DNA of 64,000 bases from NCBI GenBank assembly GCA_945872365.1, contig CAMBZJ010000017.1:1-64000 (forward strand). The letters run 5' to 3'. Below the pieces are notes generated by a model. That model was not told where the DNA came from, made no database searches, and worked only from the letters and a program-made list of their open reading frames with translations. Positions 51,571 through 62,100 of the stretch are shown here, in pieces (position 1 is the stretch's first letter; each line of letters opens with the position of its first letter). The position numbers were made by a program, and so were the translations under genes. Origin of the DNA: Klebsiella pneumoniae. GTDB lineage: Bacteria > Desulfobacterota > Binatia > UBA12015.

Positions 51571-53244
51571 TCAGGGGCGCGCGCCCCAGTTCCAGGTCAG
51601 CCACGAGGTGCCGTTTGCACCGGTTACGCGGCCGTCCCTGGTCCAGGCGTTCGTCGCCCACACCCGGCCGACGGAATCGGCGGTCGACGCCGCCGGGTCG
51701 GGCGTCGCCGCGGCGTAGTCACCCCAGCGGCAGACGCCGCCCCCCGAGGCGCAGGTGAAGTCGATCACCGGCCCCGGCGACGCACGCACGACGACCGGTG
51801 CCGAGGACGTGTCGTTGCCGCGTTTCGCGATCATGGCGATCGACGGGAAGCTCACCGACGACGACGTGTTGAAGCCGAGCACCATGTTGCTTCCGAATGC
51901 GCGCGTCGTGCCGGAGGCGACGCGGTCGGGCGAGATCGCGCCGTTGAACGCGTAGAGTCCACGCGGTGCCACCGTCTCACTCTGCAGCAGGACCCGGTTC
52001 AACGGGTCGATCTCATACCACCGCACCGCCGCACCGACGCCGCCGAGGATCGTGTGCTGCGTCCAGATGCCGAGGGCGTTGCCGCGCAGCGGGTCCTTCG
52101 CCGACACGGCTTGGGTCAGACGGCCGTCGCTGCTGTCGAGCAGGTAGCGGGTCCCCGACTGGGGCGCGTTGCGCGGTACGGTGAAACTCGGCACCGCGAT
52201 CTTCGCCCCGGCGGTCTGGATCGTCGGATAGCCGCTCGTCGACTTGCTCACGCGGAACAGCCCGAGCGAGGTCGCTGGAAGCGAGGCCGGGACGGTCACC
52301 ACCCAGCCGTTGGGGCCGGAATCGGTCTGGTTTGCCGGCACCGGCGTGAACTGGCGTGCGCCTGCCACCGAAAGATTGCGGCCGATCCCGAGCTTCAGGC
52401 TCGCATAGGTCGGGCAGCCCGGACCGGCGGCCGGCTTGCCGATCGCGATCAGGTCGGCGCCGCGGAAATCGTTGCCCGAGAATACGTTGACGCCGATCAT
52501 CAGGAAGTCGGCCGAGTCGCCGAGTTTCGGGTAGTCGGGAAACTCGGCCCCGTACTTGAGCGTGTAGCGGCACCAGTCGGAGGTGCCGAGTCCGGGTGAG
52601 GCCGACGTGCTCCAGCCGAAGGCGAGCCGGTTGTCGGTCGCGCCGTAGACGGCGTCGCCCGCGTAGAAGAAGCGCTCGGTGTCGGCATCCCAGATCACCT
52701 GGGGGTCGAAGACCGAGGCGCTGCCGACGTTCCACCAGGCGCCTAGCCCCGCGGTGGCGAGCGAGCGGCCGCTGCGGTCGTAGACCGCGACCTTCGAGTT
52801 CACGACCTCGACGTAACGGGTGCGACCGACCGCTCCGGTCGAGTCGGAGGGCGAACCACCGGGCTGGTCGATGCCGCTCCACGAAGGCGCGATCGTCGGC
52901 GCAGGCGACACGACGGAGGGAAGGGCGGACACCCCCGGCGCGATGGCGCCGAGCGGGTCGCCGAGGTCCTGCGCCGACGGCGCCGGAAACTCCGCGGCGC
53001 TGCGCTTGGCGCGCTCGAGCGCCGCGATGTCTGCCGGCAACGGGCCGCCGAGCATCGCGGCGAGCGCGGCCGGCCCCGGCAACGCCTGTGCCTGTTCGGC
53101 TGGCGCGGCGTCGGCGAGATGGGATGCGGCGTCGAGCCGCGTCCTGGCCGCATCGGCCGGATGCGGCGCGGCGGCGAAGACGGTCGCCGCCGCGACCATG
53201 GTGGCGGCCTGTGCGCCACCCTTCCAACGAGAGAGATTCGACAT
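51571..53244 (-). CDS. Large secreted protein, probable beta-propeller
   Basis: 557 residues. A signal peptide ends at about residue 32 (AAPHPADAA). After an Ala-rich linker, the sequence is a run of beta-strand blades: GSPSDSTGAVGRTRYVEVVN, SKVAVYDRSGRSLATAG, FDPQVIWDADTERFFYAGDA and YPKLGDSADFLMIGVN, typical of extracellular sialidase- or YncE-like propellers. Three Cys-containing spots (CRYTL, GPGCPTY and CASGGGVCRWGD) are scattered, and the C-terminal part ends WLTWNWGARP. I see no catalytic signature. It is likely an extracellular or cell-surface structural/binding protein. Its start codon at 53244 is an ATG. Confidence 0.75.
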   Translation of the reverse strand: MSNLSRWKGGAQAATMVAAATVFAAAPHPADAARTRLDAASHLADAAPAEQAQALPGPAALAAMLGGPLPADIAALERAKRSAAEFPAPSAQDLGDPLGAIAPGVSALPSVVSPAPTIAPSWSGIDQPGGSPSDSTGAVGRTRYVEVVNSKVAVYDRSGRSLATAGLGAWWNVGSASVFDPQVIWDADTERFFYAGDAVYGATDNRLAFGWSTSASPGLGTSDWCRYTLKYGAEFPDYPKLGDSADFLMIGVNVFSGNDFRGADLIAIGKPAAGPGCPTYASLKLGIGRNLSVAGARQFTPVPANQTDSGPNGWVVTVPASLPATSLGLFRVSKSTSGYPTIQTAGAKIAVPSFTVPRNAPQSGTRYLLDSSDGRLTQAVSAKDPLRGNALGIWTQHTILGGVGAAVRWYEIDPLNRVLLQSETVAPRGLYAFNGAISPDRVASGTTRAFGSNMVLGFNTSSSVSFPSIAMIAKRGNDTSSAPVVVRASPGPVIDFTCASGGGVCRWGDYAAATPDPAASTADSVGRVWATNAWTRDGRVTGANGTSWLTWNWGARP

Positions 53245-53484
53245 GATCGGCCCTCCGGGACCGCCGACATGGCGGTCGACCGGTGGAGGGCTGGAGCAGG
53301 CGGCGTACCGCAGCTGCGGTCGCGCAATTGCTCGACTTCGCGCGCGGGCTTGAAACGGAGTCGCACCGTGCGGTGGCGAGGGCGCTGCGCATGGTGCAAC
53401 GCCGTGCTGCCGGCCGCGGCCGCCCGCCCCGGCCCGCTGCGGCCCGCCCCAGAGAGGCCGGTCCGGCGGCCCTTCGCACCGGCC

Positions 53485-53934
53485 TCAGGGCCGCTCGCAC
53501 TCCCGCCGGGTCACCTCGTGCCGGAATGCGAAGAGCCGGTCGAGGCCGGCGCGCGCGATCGGTCCCCCGAAGAGCCGCCCAACGGGGCCGAGCGGCAGCT
53601 CGTACTCGATGTCGTCGGTCAGCAGGCTCTCTTCGGGGCCCCGGGGCGTGACGACGTGCTTGTGCAACCAGGAGGCGAAAGGCCCCCGGACCATCCGGTC
53701 GGCGAACATGTGCCCGGGCTCGTAGGCGACGTGTTCGGCTTCGATCGTCTGGAGGAAGGGCCCGAAGCCCGTGCGGAGGATCACGCGGGTGCCCACCTCC
53801 AGCGATCGAGGGGGCTGGACGATCTCGCTGCGGCCCCAGGGGGGCTGCAGGAGGGCAAAGGCGTCGGGACGTTCGTGGAAGGCGAAGACCCGCTCGGCAC
53901 TCGCCCGAATGATACTCTGCTTCAAGAAGCGCAT
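53485..53934 (-). CDS. SRPBCC/START-like polyketide-cyclase-type protein
   Basis: 149 residues from the ATG at 53934. It begins MRFLKQSIIRASAERVFAFH, the typical first strand and helix of SRPBCC proteins. The central part EVGTRVILRTGFGPFLQTIE, then AEHVAYEPGHMFADRM, continues the beta-grip, and the C-terminal long helix is LGPVGRLFGGPIARAGLDRL. Family members bind hydrophobic ligands or act as cyclases/aromatases. Nothing here identifies the ligand. It lies upstream of the large secreted gene in the same direction, with 240 bp of GC-rich sequence between them. Confidence 0.85.
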   Translation of the reverse strand: MRFLKQSIIRASAERVFAFHERPDAFALLQPPWGRSEIVQPPRSLEVGTRVILRTGFGPFLQTIEAEHVAYEPGHMFADRMVRGPFASWLHKHVVTPRGPEESLLTDDIEYELPLGPVGRLFGGPIARAGLDRLFAFRHEVTRRECERP

Positions 53935-54119
53935 GGGTCGGCCACGTGTGGATAATCCCCTATTGACCGCACCTTGCAACAGGGGTGTGGTGGGGCGGTC
54001 GCGAGCGGGCCCGGGCCTGCGCCCGGGGCGCCGGGCAAGCCTCGCCCGGTGCATGAGAAGTGCGCGAAACAACGATAGAATCCCGGAGGCGGACGTTGAT
54101 TTTCGAGGGTCGGAAAGCG

Positions 54120-56147
54120 ATGCGGATCGATTCGAGATCGAGGCTTCGGAGAACGCTCCTGCTGTGCGGGCTGCTGGTGCTCGTGCCGGGCGTTGCCCGC
54201 GCCTGGCGAAGCTCGCTCCCGGGAGTCGGGATGGCGCGTGCCGTCGCCGTCGAAGCCGACGGCCGGGTCGTCGCCGCCGGCGAGATCGCGGGCACGGGCG
54301 AGACGCTGTTTTCCGTCGCGCTCTTCGACGCGCTCGCGGGTACGTCGATCTGGCGCAAGGACGTCGCCGCCGGCGAGGCGACCGGGATCGCCCTCGACGC
54401 CGCGGGTGACATCCTCGCCTCCGGCTTCATCGGTTCGAAGGATGGCGCTGGGATCGTCAAACTCGACGACCTGACCGGCAACGAATCGTGGCGCTTCCGC
54501 GTTCCGCGTTCGGTCGTTTTTCCCGGCCGGAGCGTGGCCGCCGGGCGCGCCGTCAACGGCGACGGCCTGCTCGCGATCGGCCGCACGAGCGTCGCCGGCG
54601 ACCGCGTCCGCACGATCGTCTACCGACTGGGCAACGCGTCGGGTGCCGTCGTGTGGCGCAAGAATCTCGGCAAGCGCATCGCGCTCGAAATCGCGCCCGA
54701 CTCCAACGGCGACGTGATCGTCGCCGTCGCCGAGAAGAACCCCTCGCAGGGCAGCGGCATCCCCGGACCGCAGGACCCCGCGAAGATCTACAAGCTCAAC
54801 CGCGCGACCGGCGCCGTTCTCTGGGGCGCCTCTCCGGGCCTGCGCGCCGAGGATCTCCTGGCCGTGGTGACGACGACCGACGACGTGGTCGTCGCGGGTC
54901 GTCCGGATCTCGACGGGTCGGCCACCGTGGTCGCGCTCGCCAAACTGACCGGCCGGGAGCAGTGGCGCCGCGTGGTCGGCGGCAGCGGCGCGATCCACCT
55001 TGCCGCGGGCCCCGACGGCTACGTCGTGGTCGCCGTGGACCAGGCCGGCCCGCTGGCTGGAGCGCAGGTCGCCCGTCTCGCCGCCGCCGACGGCGCCCCG
55101 GTGTGGGATCAGGCGATCGATTCCGGCTCCGGGACGTCCTGCGGCGCCGCGGCGTTCTTCGTCACGCCGGCTGGAAACCCGATTCTCGGCGGGTGCGTCT
55201 CGTCGCCGCCGGCCGCCGACTTCCGCTTCCAGTTGACGAGTCTCTCCGGCGCCAAGGGCCAACTGCGCTGGCGTCGGGGGATCGACGGCCTGTCGCCCGA
55301 CCTGCTCGCCGTGTCGCTGCCGGTTCGGGCGATCGCGGCCGACCAAAGCGGCAACCTGGTCGCGGCGGGCGGTGCTGCGGACGGTACCGCGGCGCCGGCG
55401 TTCACGGTCGTCAAGTGGAACGACGATCGCGGCGACGACCTGCTGCTGCCCGCGGAGCGCACCTGCCGCGCGACGATCGTCTCGGCGGCCCGCAACTACA
55501 TCTTCACCCGCCTGCAGACGGTCGAGAGTTGCCGCGACCGCATCAACGCGGGGCTGCTCGACCTCGGGTTCGACGAGTGCGCGAAGGACTCGTCCTACGC
55601 GAACACGATGAAGCGCCTGACCACCCGGACGCGGAACTCAATCGTCTCGGATTGTGCGGGGCCGAACCTGCCCGAGGGCGTCTCCTGCGGCAGGACGATC
55701 GACGAACTGCTGAACGAGCCGAAGACGAGCGGGCAGGTGGGCTGCCTTCTCGACACCGACGACCAGGTCGGAGACGAAATCGCCGACACGGTGTATGCGA
55801 AGTCGCTCACGGGCACTCCGGCCGCGGTGCGTTCCTGCCAGACGGCCATCGGAACCGCGGGACGGCGCATCTTCGACACGGTCATGAGCGCGGCCGTCGA
55901 CTGCCGTGCCCGGGGTGCCGGCGATCTCTCCGAGTGCGAGGGGACGGCGGGCTTCGAGCAGCCGATCCTCGACAATGCCCTCGCACAGCGCGGCCGCATC
56001 GCGAGCAATTGCACGACGGCGAATCTGGCCGCGACGGGCACCTGCGCCGCGACGCTCGACGGGTTGATCGCCCCGACGGGCACCTCCGGTTGCCTCCTGG
56101 AGGTATCGAGGAGGGGCGCGATTCGCGCGGCCAGGGCGCAGGACTGA
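54120..56147 (+). CDS. Secreted beta-propeller with duplicated Cys-rich C-terminal domain
   Basis: 675 residues from the ATG at 54120. A signal peptide (1-28, LLVLVPGVARA) precedes six or seven PQQ-like propeller repeats, each with a core such as AVAVEADGRVVAAGEIAGTG and an aromatic W (IWRKDVAAGEATGIALDAAG). From Cys449 the sequence changes to a Cys-rich helical region made of two related halves (about 449-556 and 573-665). Each has a start C-x4-IG/VSAA, a mid Cys group and a G-C-LL end (GQVGCLLDTD and GTSGCLLEVS). The gene is followed after 22 nt by the giant beta-helix gene. The enzymatic role is unknown. Confidence 0.8.
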   Translation: MRIDSRSRLRRTLLLCGLLVLVPGVARAWRSSLPGVGMARAVAVEADGRVVAAGEIAGTGETLFSVALFDALAGTSIWRKDVAAGEATGIALDAAGDILASGFIGSKDGAGIVKLDDLTGNESWRFRVPRSVVFPGRSVAAGRAVNGDGLLAIGRTSVAGDRVRTIVYRLGNASGAVVWRKNLGKRIALEIAPDSNGDVIVAVAEKNPSQGSGIPGPQDPAKIYKLNRATGAVLWGASPGLRAEDLLAVVTTTDDVVVAGRPDLDGSATVVALAKLTGREQWRRVVGGSGAIHLAAGPDGYVVVAVDQAGPLAGAQVARLAAADGAPVWDQAIDSGSGTSCGAAAFFVTPAGNPILGGCVSSPPAADFRFQLTSLSGAKGQLRWRRGIDGLSPDLLAVSLPVRAIAADQSGNLVAAGGAADGTAAPAFTVVKWNDDRGDDLLLPAERTCRATIVSAARNYIFTRLQTVESCRDRINAGLLDLGFDECAKDSSYANTMKRLTTRTRNSIVSDCAGPNLPEGVSCGRTIDELLNEPKTSGQVGCLLDTDDQVGDEIADTVYAKSLTGTPAAVRSCQTAIGTAGRRIFDTVMSAAVDCRARGAGDLSECEGTAGFEQPILDNALAQRGRIASNCTTANLAATGTCAATLDGLIAPTGTSGCLLEVSRRGAIRAARAQD

Positions 56148-56169
56148 AACCGCGCCCGCGAGAGACGAA

Positions 56170-59100
56170 GTGAACACCCTCCGTGGAGCGCTCGATCGCC
56201 GGGGCCGCCGACCGAGGCCCCTGCGCGCCGTGCTGGTCGTCGCGGCCCTACTCGCGTCGCTCCGGCCGGGGGCGGCCCATGCGCTCGAGTTCTGGGTCGA
56301 CGGGGCCTCTGGCAGCGACGCGCGATCGCTCATCCAGGCGCAGTCCGCCGCGACTCCGTGGAAGACAATCGGCCATGCTCTCGCGACGGTGACGGCAGGC
56401 CACACCATCCGGGTACGCCCCGGGGTCTACCCGGAGCCGCTCGAATCGCAGTCGGCCGGGGTCTCCCTGGTCGCCGACGGTGCCCCGGGATCGGTGGTGG
56501 TCATGGTGGCGACCGGCGTCACCGCTCTCCTGGTACGGCACCCCGATTTCCTCGTCTCGGGTGTCTCCTTCCAGGGGGGATTGCGCGGTGTGCGCTCGAT
56601 CGGTGCCGCTCGACTCGTCGTCCGCGACGCGGTGGTCGCCGGGCACTCGGGGGACGCGGTCGTCCTAGACACGAGCCCGGGCGCGCGTCTCGAACGAGTG
56701 TCGACCACGGGCGGAAAGAACGGCATCCGCGTGACGGCCTCGCCCGGCCTGGGGATCGTCGACCTCGACGTCTCGGGTCATTCCGGCGACGGGGTTGCGA
56801 TCGCGACGAGTGGCGGGACGACGGCCGACGGCATCGCCCTCGCGGGCGGCGCGCGCGGCTTCGTGCTCTCGGGCAGTGATGCGAGCGTCGTCCACGACCT
56901 GCTCGTCGATCGTGGCACGGCCGTGCTCGGCGTGGACGTGGCGATCGACACGAGCGCCGGGGTGCAGTTCGAGAAACTCGAATCGAGGGGCGGGGCGGCG
57001 GCCTTCTTCGCGGATCGCTGCCCCGACCTGGGTCTGCGCGACTTCTCGGCGAAGGCTCCAGCGGACGCAGCCATCGACCTGTCGGCGAGTCCGCGCGCAA
57101 CGCTCGAGCGGGTCGTCGTCGCCGGGGGCGTCACCGCCGTAAGTCTCGCCGAGGGCGCCGGCTCGACGGTCCGCGACGCGACGGTCTCGGAGATTTCGGG
57201 AGTCGGCTTCTCGATCGGGACGAGCCCGAACTCGACGATCGAGCGTGCGACCCTTTCCGGTGGCACGACCGCGTTCGCGGTGACGGCGAGCGATGGCCTG
57301 GCGATTCGCAACGCGACGGTCTCGGGGATTTCGCAAGTCGGCTTCTCGATCGGGACGAGCCCGAACTCGACCATCGAGCGCGCGACCGTCGACGCTGGCA
57401 CAACCGCATTCGCGGTGACGGCGAGCGATGGCCTGGCGATCCGCGACGCGACGGTCTCGGGGATTTCGGGGGTCGGTTTCTCGATCGGGGCGAGCCCGAA
57501 CTCGACGATCGAGCGCGCCAGCCTTTTCGGTGGCACGACCGCGTTTGCGGTCACGGCGAGCGATGCCCTGGCGATTCGCGTCGCGACGGTCTCGGGGATT
57601 TCGCAAGTCGGCTTCTCGATCGGGACGAGCCCGAACTCGACGGTCGAGCGCGCGACCCTTTCCGGTGGCACAACCGCATTCGCGGTGACGGCGAGCGATG
57701 CTCTGGCGATCCGCGACGCGACGGTCTCGGGGCATTCCGGCGTCGGGCTCTCGCTCGTCGGAAGCGCCGGCGCGAGCATCGGGAACGCCTCGTTCACGGG
57801 AGGCCGCGACGGTCTCGTGGCGTCCGCATGCGGTGGTCTCTCCGCCACCGGGCTGCACGTCTCCGGGCACTCAGGGGTCGGTGTTTCGCTGCAATCGAGC
57901 CCCGAGTCGGTCTTCGACACGCTGACCCTGTCGGGTGGGGCGCGCGGCTTCGAGGCACTGGAGAGTGACGCCCTGGTGGTGCGCTCCGCGATGATTTCCG
58001 GGCCGCCGGCCGAGAGTTTCGTCCTCGAGGCGAGTTCCGGGGTCCAAGTCGACGGGTTGTCGGTGAGCGGCGGAACCGACGCGATCGTCGCAGATCGCTG
58101 TGCGAGCCTGCAGATGCGGGCGGTGACGGCGTCGGGCCATGCCGCCGCCGGCGTGCTCGTCTCGTCTAGTCCCGCGGCGAACCTCGACGGCGTCACCCTC
58201 TCGGGCGGAACCCGCGGTGTCCGTTTCTCGGCGGGCGACTCCCCGGTGCTGCGCCACGCGACGATCACCGCCGTGAATGGAAGTGCAGTCTCGATCGCCG
58301 ACGCGACCGGACCCCTCGTCGAGGACGTCCGGATCGACGGTTGCGTCGAGGGGCTCGAGATCGAGCGGGGTCCTGCGGCGATCGTGCGTCGACTCGATGT
58401 CTCGGGCGCCCTCGGCACTGCGGCGACCCTGCTCTCGGCGGCCGGCGCCCGCGTCGAGGACTCGAACTTCGACGGGGGCGTGTACGGGTTGCGCGTCGAG
58501 GGAGCCGACGGCGTCGTCGTCGAAGGTTGTCGGTCGGACTCGGCGAGCGTCGATGCGTTCGCGGTCATCGGGTCGGCCCGGCCGACGATCTCGAACTCGA
58601 TTGCGCTTTCGCCTGCCGGCCACGGCATACTGGTCGACCGCAGCCCCGGGGCCTATGTGCGCAACAACCTTGTGGTAGGTGCCCGCGACTGGGGAATCGA
58701 CCTCTCGAACGTCGCAACCCAGGGCGGCATCGCGCCGGTCTCGATCGGCAACGTCGTCGCGTTCAATACCGTAGCGAACTCGGGCGGGGGCTCGGCCGGC
58801 GGGCTTCGCATGCGCAACGCCACCGGGGAAGTGCGCGACAACATCTTCGCGGGCAACACGCCGATCGGACTCCGGCTCGACACCGCGGGGGTGCTCGTCC
58901 ATCACGATCTCGTCTTCGGAAGCGGTACGCCGGTCTCGCCGGAGAACTACGCGATCGGCGGCGGCGTGGTGTGGAGCGATCCGCGCTTCGTCGCGGGCGA
59001 CCCGACCCATCCGTTCGCGCTCGCCCAGGTGGCGGCGGGCCAGGCTGCGGACAGCCCCGCCGTGGATGCGGGATCGGCGGGAACGATCTCGCGCGATATC

Positions 59101-62100
59101 GGTGGCGCGACGCGGACCGACGGCGTGGCCGACACCGGCGTCGCCGACATGGGATTCCACGCCGACGCACCGGCTCCGGGCGGGCCGCCGGAGCCGGTGA
59201 AGCCGACGACGCTGTGGGTCAATTGCGCGACCGGCAACGACACCCGCGGACGCAACCAGGCGGTGTCCTCGCTCGCCCCGCTGTCGACGATCCAGCGTGC
59301 GCTCTCCATCGCGATCGAAGGGGATCGGATCGTCGTCCAGGACGGCACCTGTCCCGAGCGGGCGACGATCGACGTGCCCGGCTTGAGTCTCGAGGCGGAG
59401 AACGTCGGCGGCGTGGTGATCGAGGCCCCGGCCGATCAGGCGGCGATCCGCGTGCGCGCGAGCCGCGTCGCCGTGAGCGGCTTCGTCTTACGCTCCGCCA
59501 AAGAGGGCGTCGTCGTCGCGGCGAAGGACACCTCGACGCGTCTCATGCTGGTCCGCCTCCGCAACCTGCGGGTCGAGGCTCCCGAAGGCGGCACCCTTGC
59601 GACCAACGGAATCCGTCTGGTCGCCGTCGACCGCAGCCGGGTCGAGAGCTGTGAAGTGCACGGGGCCGGCCAACAGGGAATCGTCGCGCGCACGTCGGGG
59701 CGGCTCTGGATCCGCAACAACCTGGTCACCGGCAGTGGCGAGTGGGGCATTCACGTCGACAACGGCGACGGCGCTCCGCCGATCGAGGGCGGCAACGTGG
59801 TCCTCTTCAACACCGTCGACGGCAATGGCGGCAACGGCCCCGGCACCGGCGGTATCCGGCTCCAGAAGGCGACCGGCGAGATCGGCTGGAACATCGTCTC
59901 GTCCAACTTCGGCGCCGGCCTGAAGGCCGATACGGCCCCGACCTGGATTCACCACGTGAATTTCTTCGGCAACGCGGCGTCGATCGTCTCCGAACCACAG
60001 GCCCCGCCGACCGTCTGGTCGCTCGTGCCCGGCGATCCGCTGTTCGTGGACCGCGAGAACGGCGATTTCGCGCTCCGGCAGGTGGAGGCCGGGCAGGCGG
60101 CCGACAGCCCCGCGGTCGACGCGGCCGGGGTGAAGACCGGCAGGGCGCGCATCAAGGGCTCGACGCGCAGCGACGGCGTGAACGACGACGGGATCGCCGA
60201 CCTGGGCTTCCATGCGACCCGCAAGAAGCTCGGCACCAAGCCGGTGCTCGACGTTCCCCCCGAAGACGGCGGGCGCGTGCTCCACGTCGACGGCGCGATG
60301 GGCGACGACGGTCGCACGGCGATCGTGGCGATCGACCCGCAGACCCCCTGGAAGACCATCGCGCGGGCGTTCCAAGCCAACGGCGCACGCACCCGAGACA
60401 CGGTCGTCGTCGCGGCGGGGACCTACGACGGCGGGCTTGCCACGGTCGCTCCCGGCGTCACGCTACGCGCCTCGGGCGCGGTGACGATACTTGCTCCGAG
60501 CGACGGATCGGGGATCTCGGTCGGCCATGCGGACACGGTCGTCGAGGGCTTTCGCTTCGAGGGCGGCCGTCGCGGCGTGACGGCGAGCGGTGCGCCCGGC
60601 CTGGTCCTCCGCAGTTGCACGATCGTCGGCACGAAGAAGGATGCGGTCGTGCTCGATGCGAGTGACGGGGCGCTCGTCGACCACCTCGAGGTCCACGGGG
60701 GTAACGCCCTGCTACGGGTCTCGAATTCCGCGGGCCTCGTCGTGCGCGACCTCTCGGGCGAAGGCCACGAGGACGAGGGCATCGTCCTCTCGGGCAGCGC
60801 GAACGGTCTTCTCGAACGACTTGAGGTCGCCGGTGGCCGGACCGTGGTGGATGCTACGGGTTCGACGGCTCTCGTGATCCGTGACCTAAGCGCGACCGCG
60901 ATCCGCGGCGACGGGCTGATCCTCGTATCGACCGCCCATGCCCGGCTCGAGCGGGTGACCCTCGCGAGCCGTGATGCCGGCCTGCGCGCGACCGATTCGC
61001 CGGGCCTCGTGGTCTCGCATCTCGCGGTCTCGGGCCAGGAGGACGAGGGCGTCGTCCTCGCCGATGGCGGCGGGAGCGTGCTTGAGGACGTGGAGGTGAC
61101 GGGCGGCACACGCGGCTTCGCGGTCGCGAATGCGGCGGATACCCGCCTCGAGCGCGTGACCGTCACCGGCGCGAAGGGGGGTGTGGTCGTCGACGGGTCG
61201 AGTCGCTTCGTGCTGCGCGATGCGACCATCGGGGCCATCCTCGGCAACGGCGTCACGGTCCGGACGAGCCCGGAAGCCGTTCTCGACCGCCTCCACCTCC
61301 AGGTCCGCGATGATGCGCTCGCGATCTCCGACTCAGCCGGGATCTCGGTGAACGACCTCGATGCGAACGGTCACACCGGTGTCGGCGTGACCGTCACCGG
61401 GAGCGCGGACGCCTCGTTGGCGCACCTCGCGATGGGCGGAGGCCGCAGCCTGCTCGCGGCCGCGCTCTCGCCGCGCCTGGCGCTGCGCGACTCGATGGCG
61501 ACCGCGGTTCTCGGCGACGGTGTCAGGCTCGCCACGAGCCCGGGCTCCGTCGTCGAGCGCGTGGTGGTCGGCGTCCGCGACGATTCGCTCTCGCTCGCGG
61601 CGTGCGAGGGCTCGACCGTCCGCGACTTCGCGGCGACGAGCGAGGCCGGTGCGGGTGCGGTCGTGCACGCGAGTGCCGACACGGTGCTCGAACGCGTGCA
61701 CCTGACCGGCGGCGCGGGCCTGCTCTCGGCCTCGCTCTCGCCGCGTCTGGCGCTGCGCGACTCCGGTGCGACCGGGCTGACGGGAGAGGCGCTCGTCCTG
61801 CTCGGCAGCGAGGGCTCGGCCCTCGAGCAGGTCGAGATCGCAGGTGGTACGAACGCGCTTCGCGCAGAGATGTCGCCGGGGCTCATGATCACGGGATTCT
61901 CTGCGCGTGGTCATTCGGGGATCGGGATCGCGCTCTCCGCGGGTGCCGCGACGGAAGTCGAGACGGCCACGCTCGAGGGTGGCAGCGACGGCGTCGTTGC
62001 CGAGGGCTGCCCCGACCTGGTGCTTCGCGAGCTCGACGTGAGGGGTGCGAGCGGGAGCGGCGTCGACTTGAAGGCGAGCGCCCAAGTGGTGATCGAAGAG

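Noticed and set aside
57181-57720. CRISPR-like or satellite repeat array
   Set aside because: Unit length is 45 whole codons, there are no unique spacers, and the frame stays open, so these are coding repeats.
56778-58628. 616-codon minus-strand frame inside the beta-helix gene
   Set aside because: It is the antisense of a repeat-rich coding region and repeats in step with it; the plus frame has a signal peptide and family motifs.
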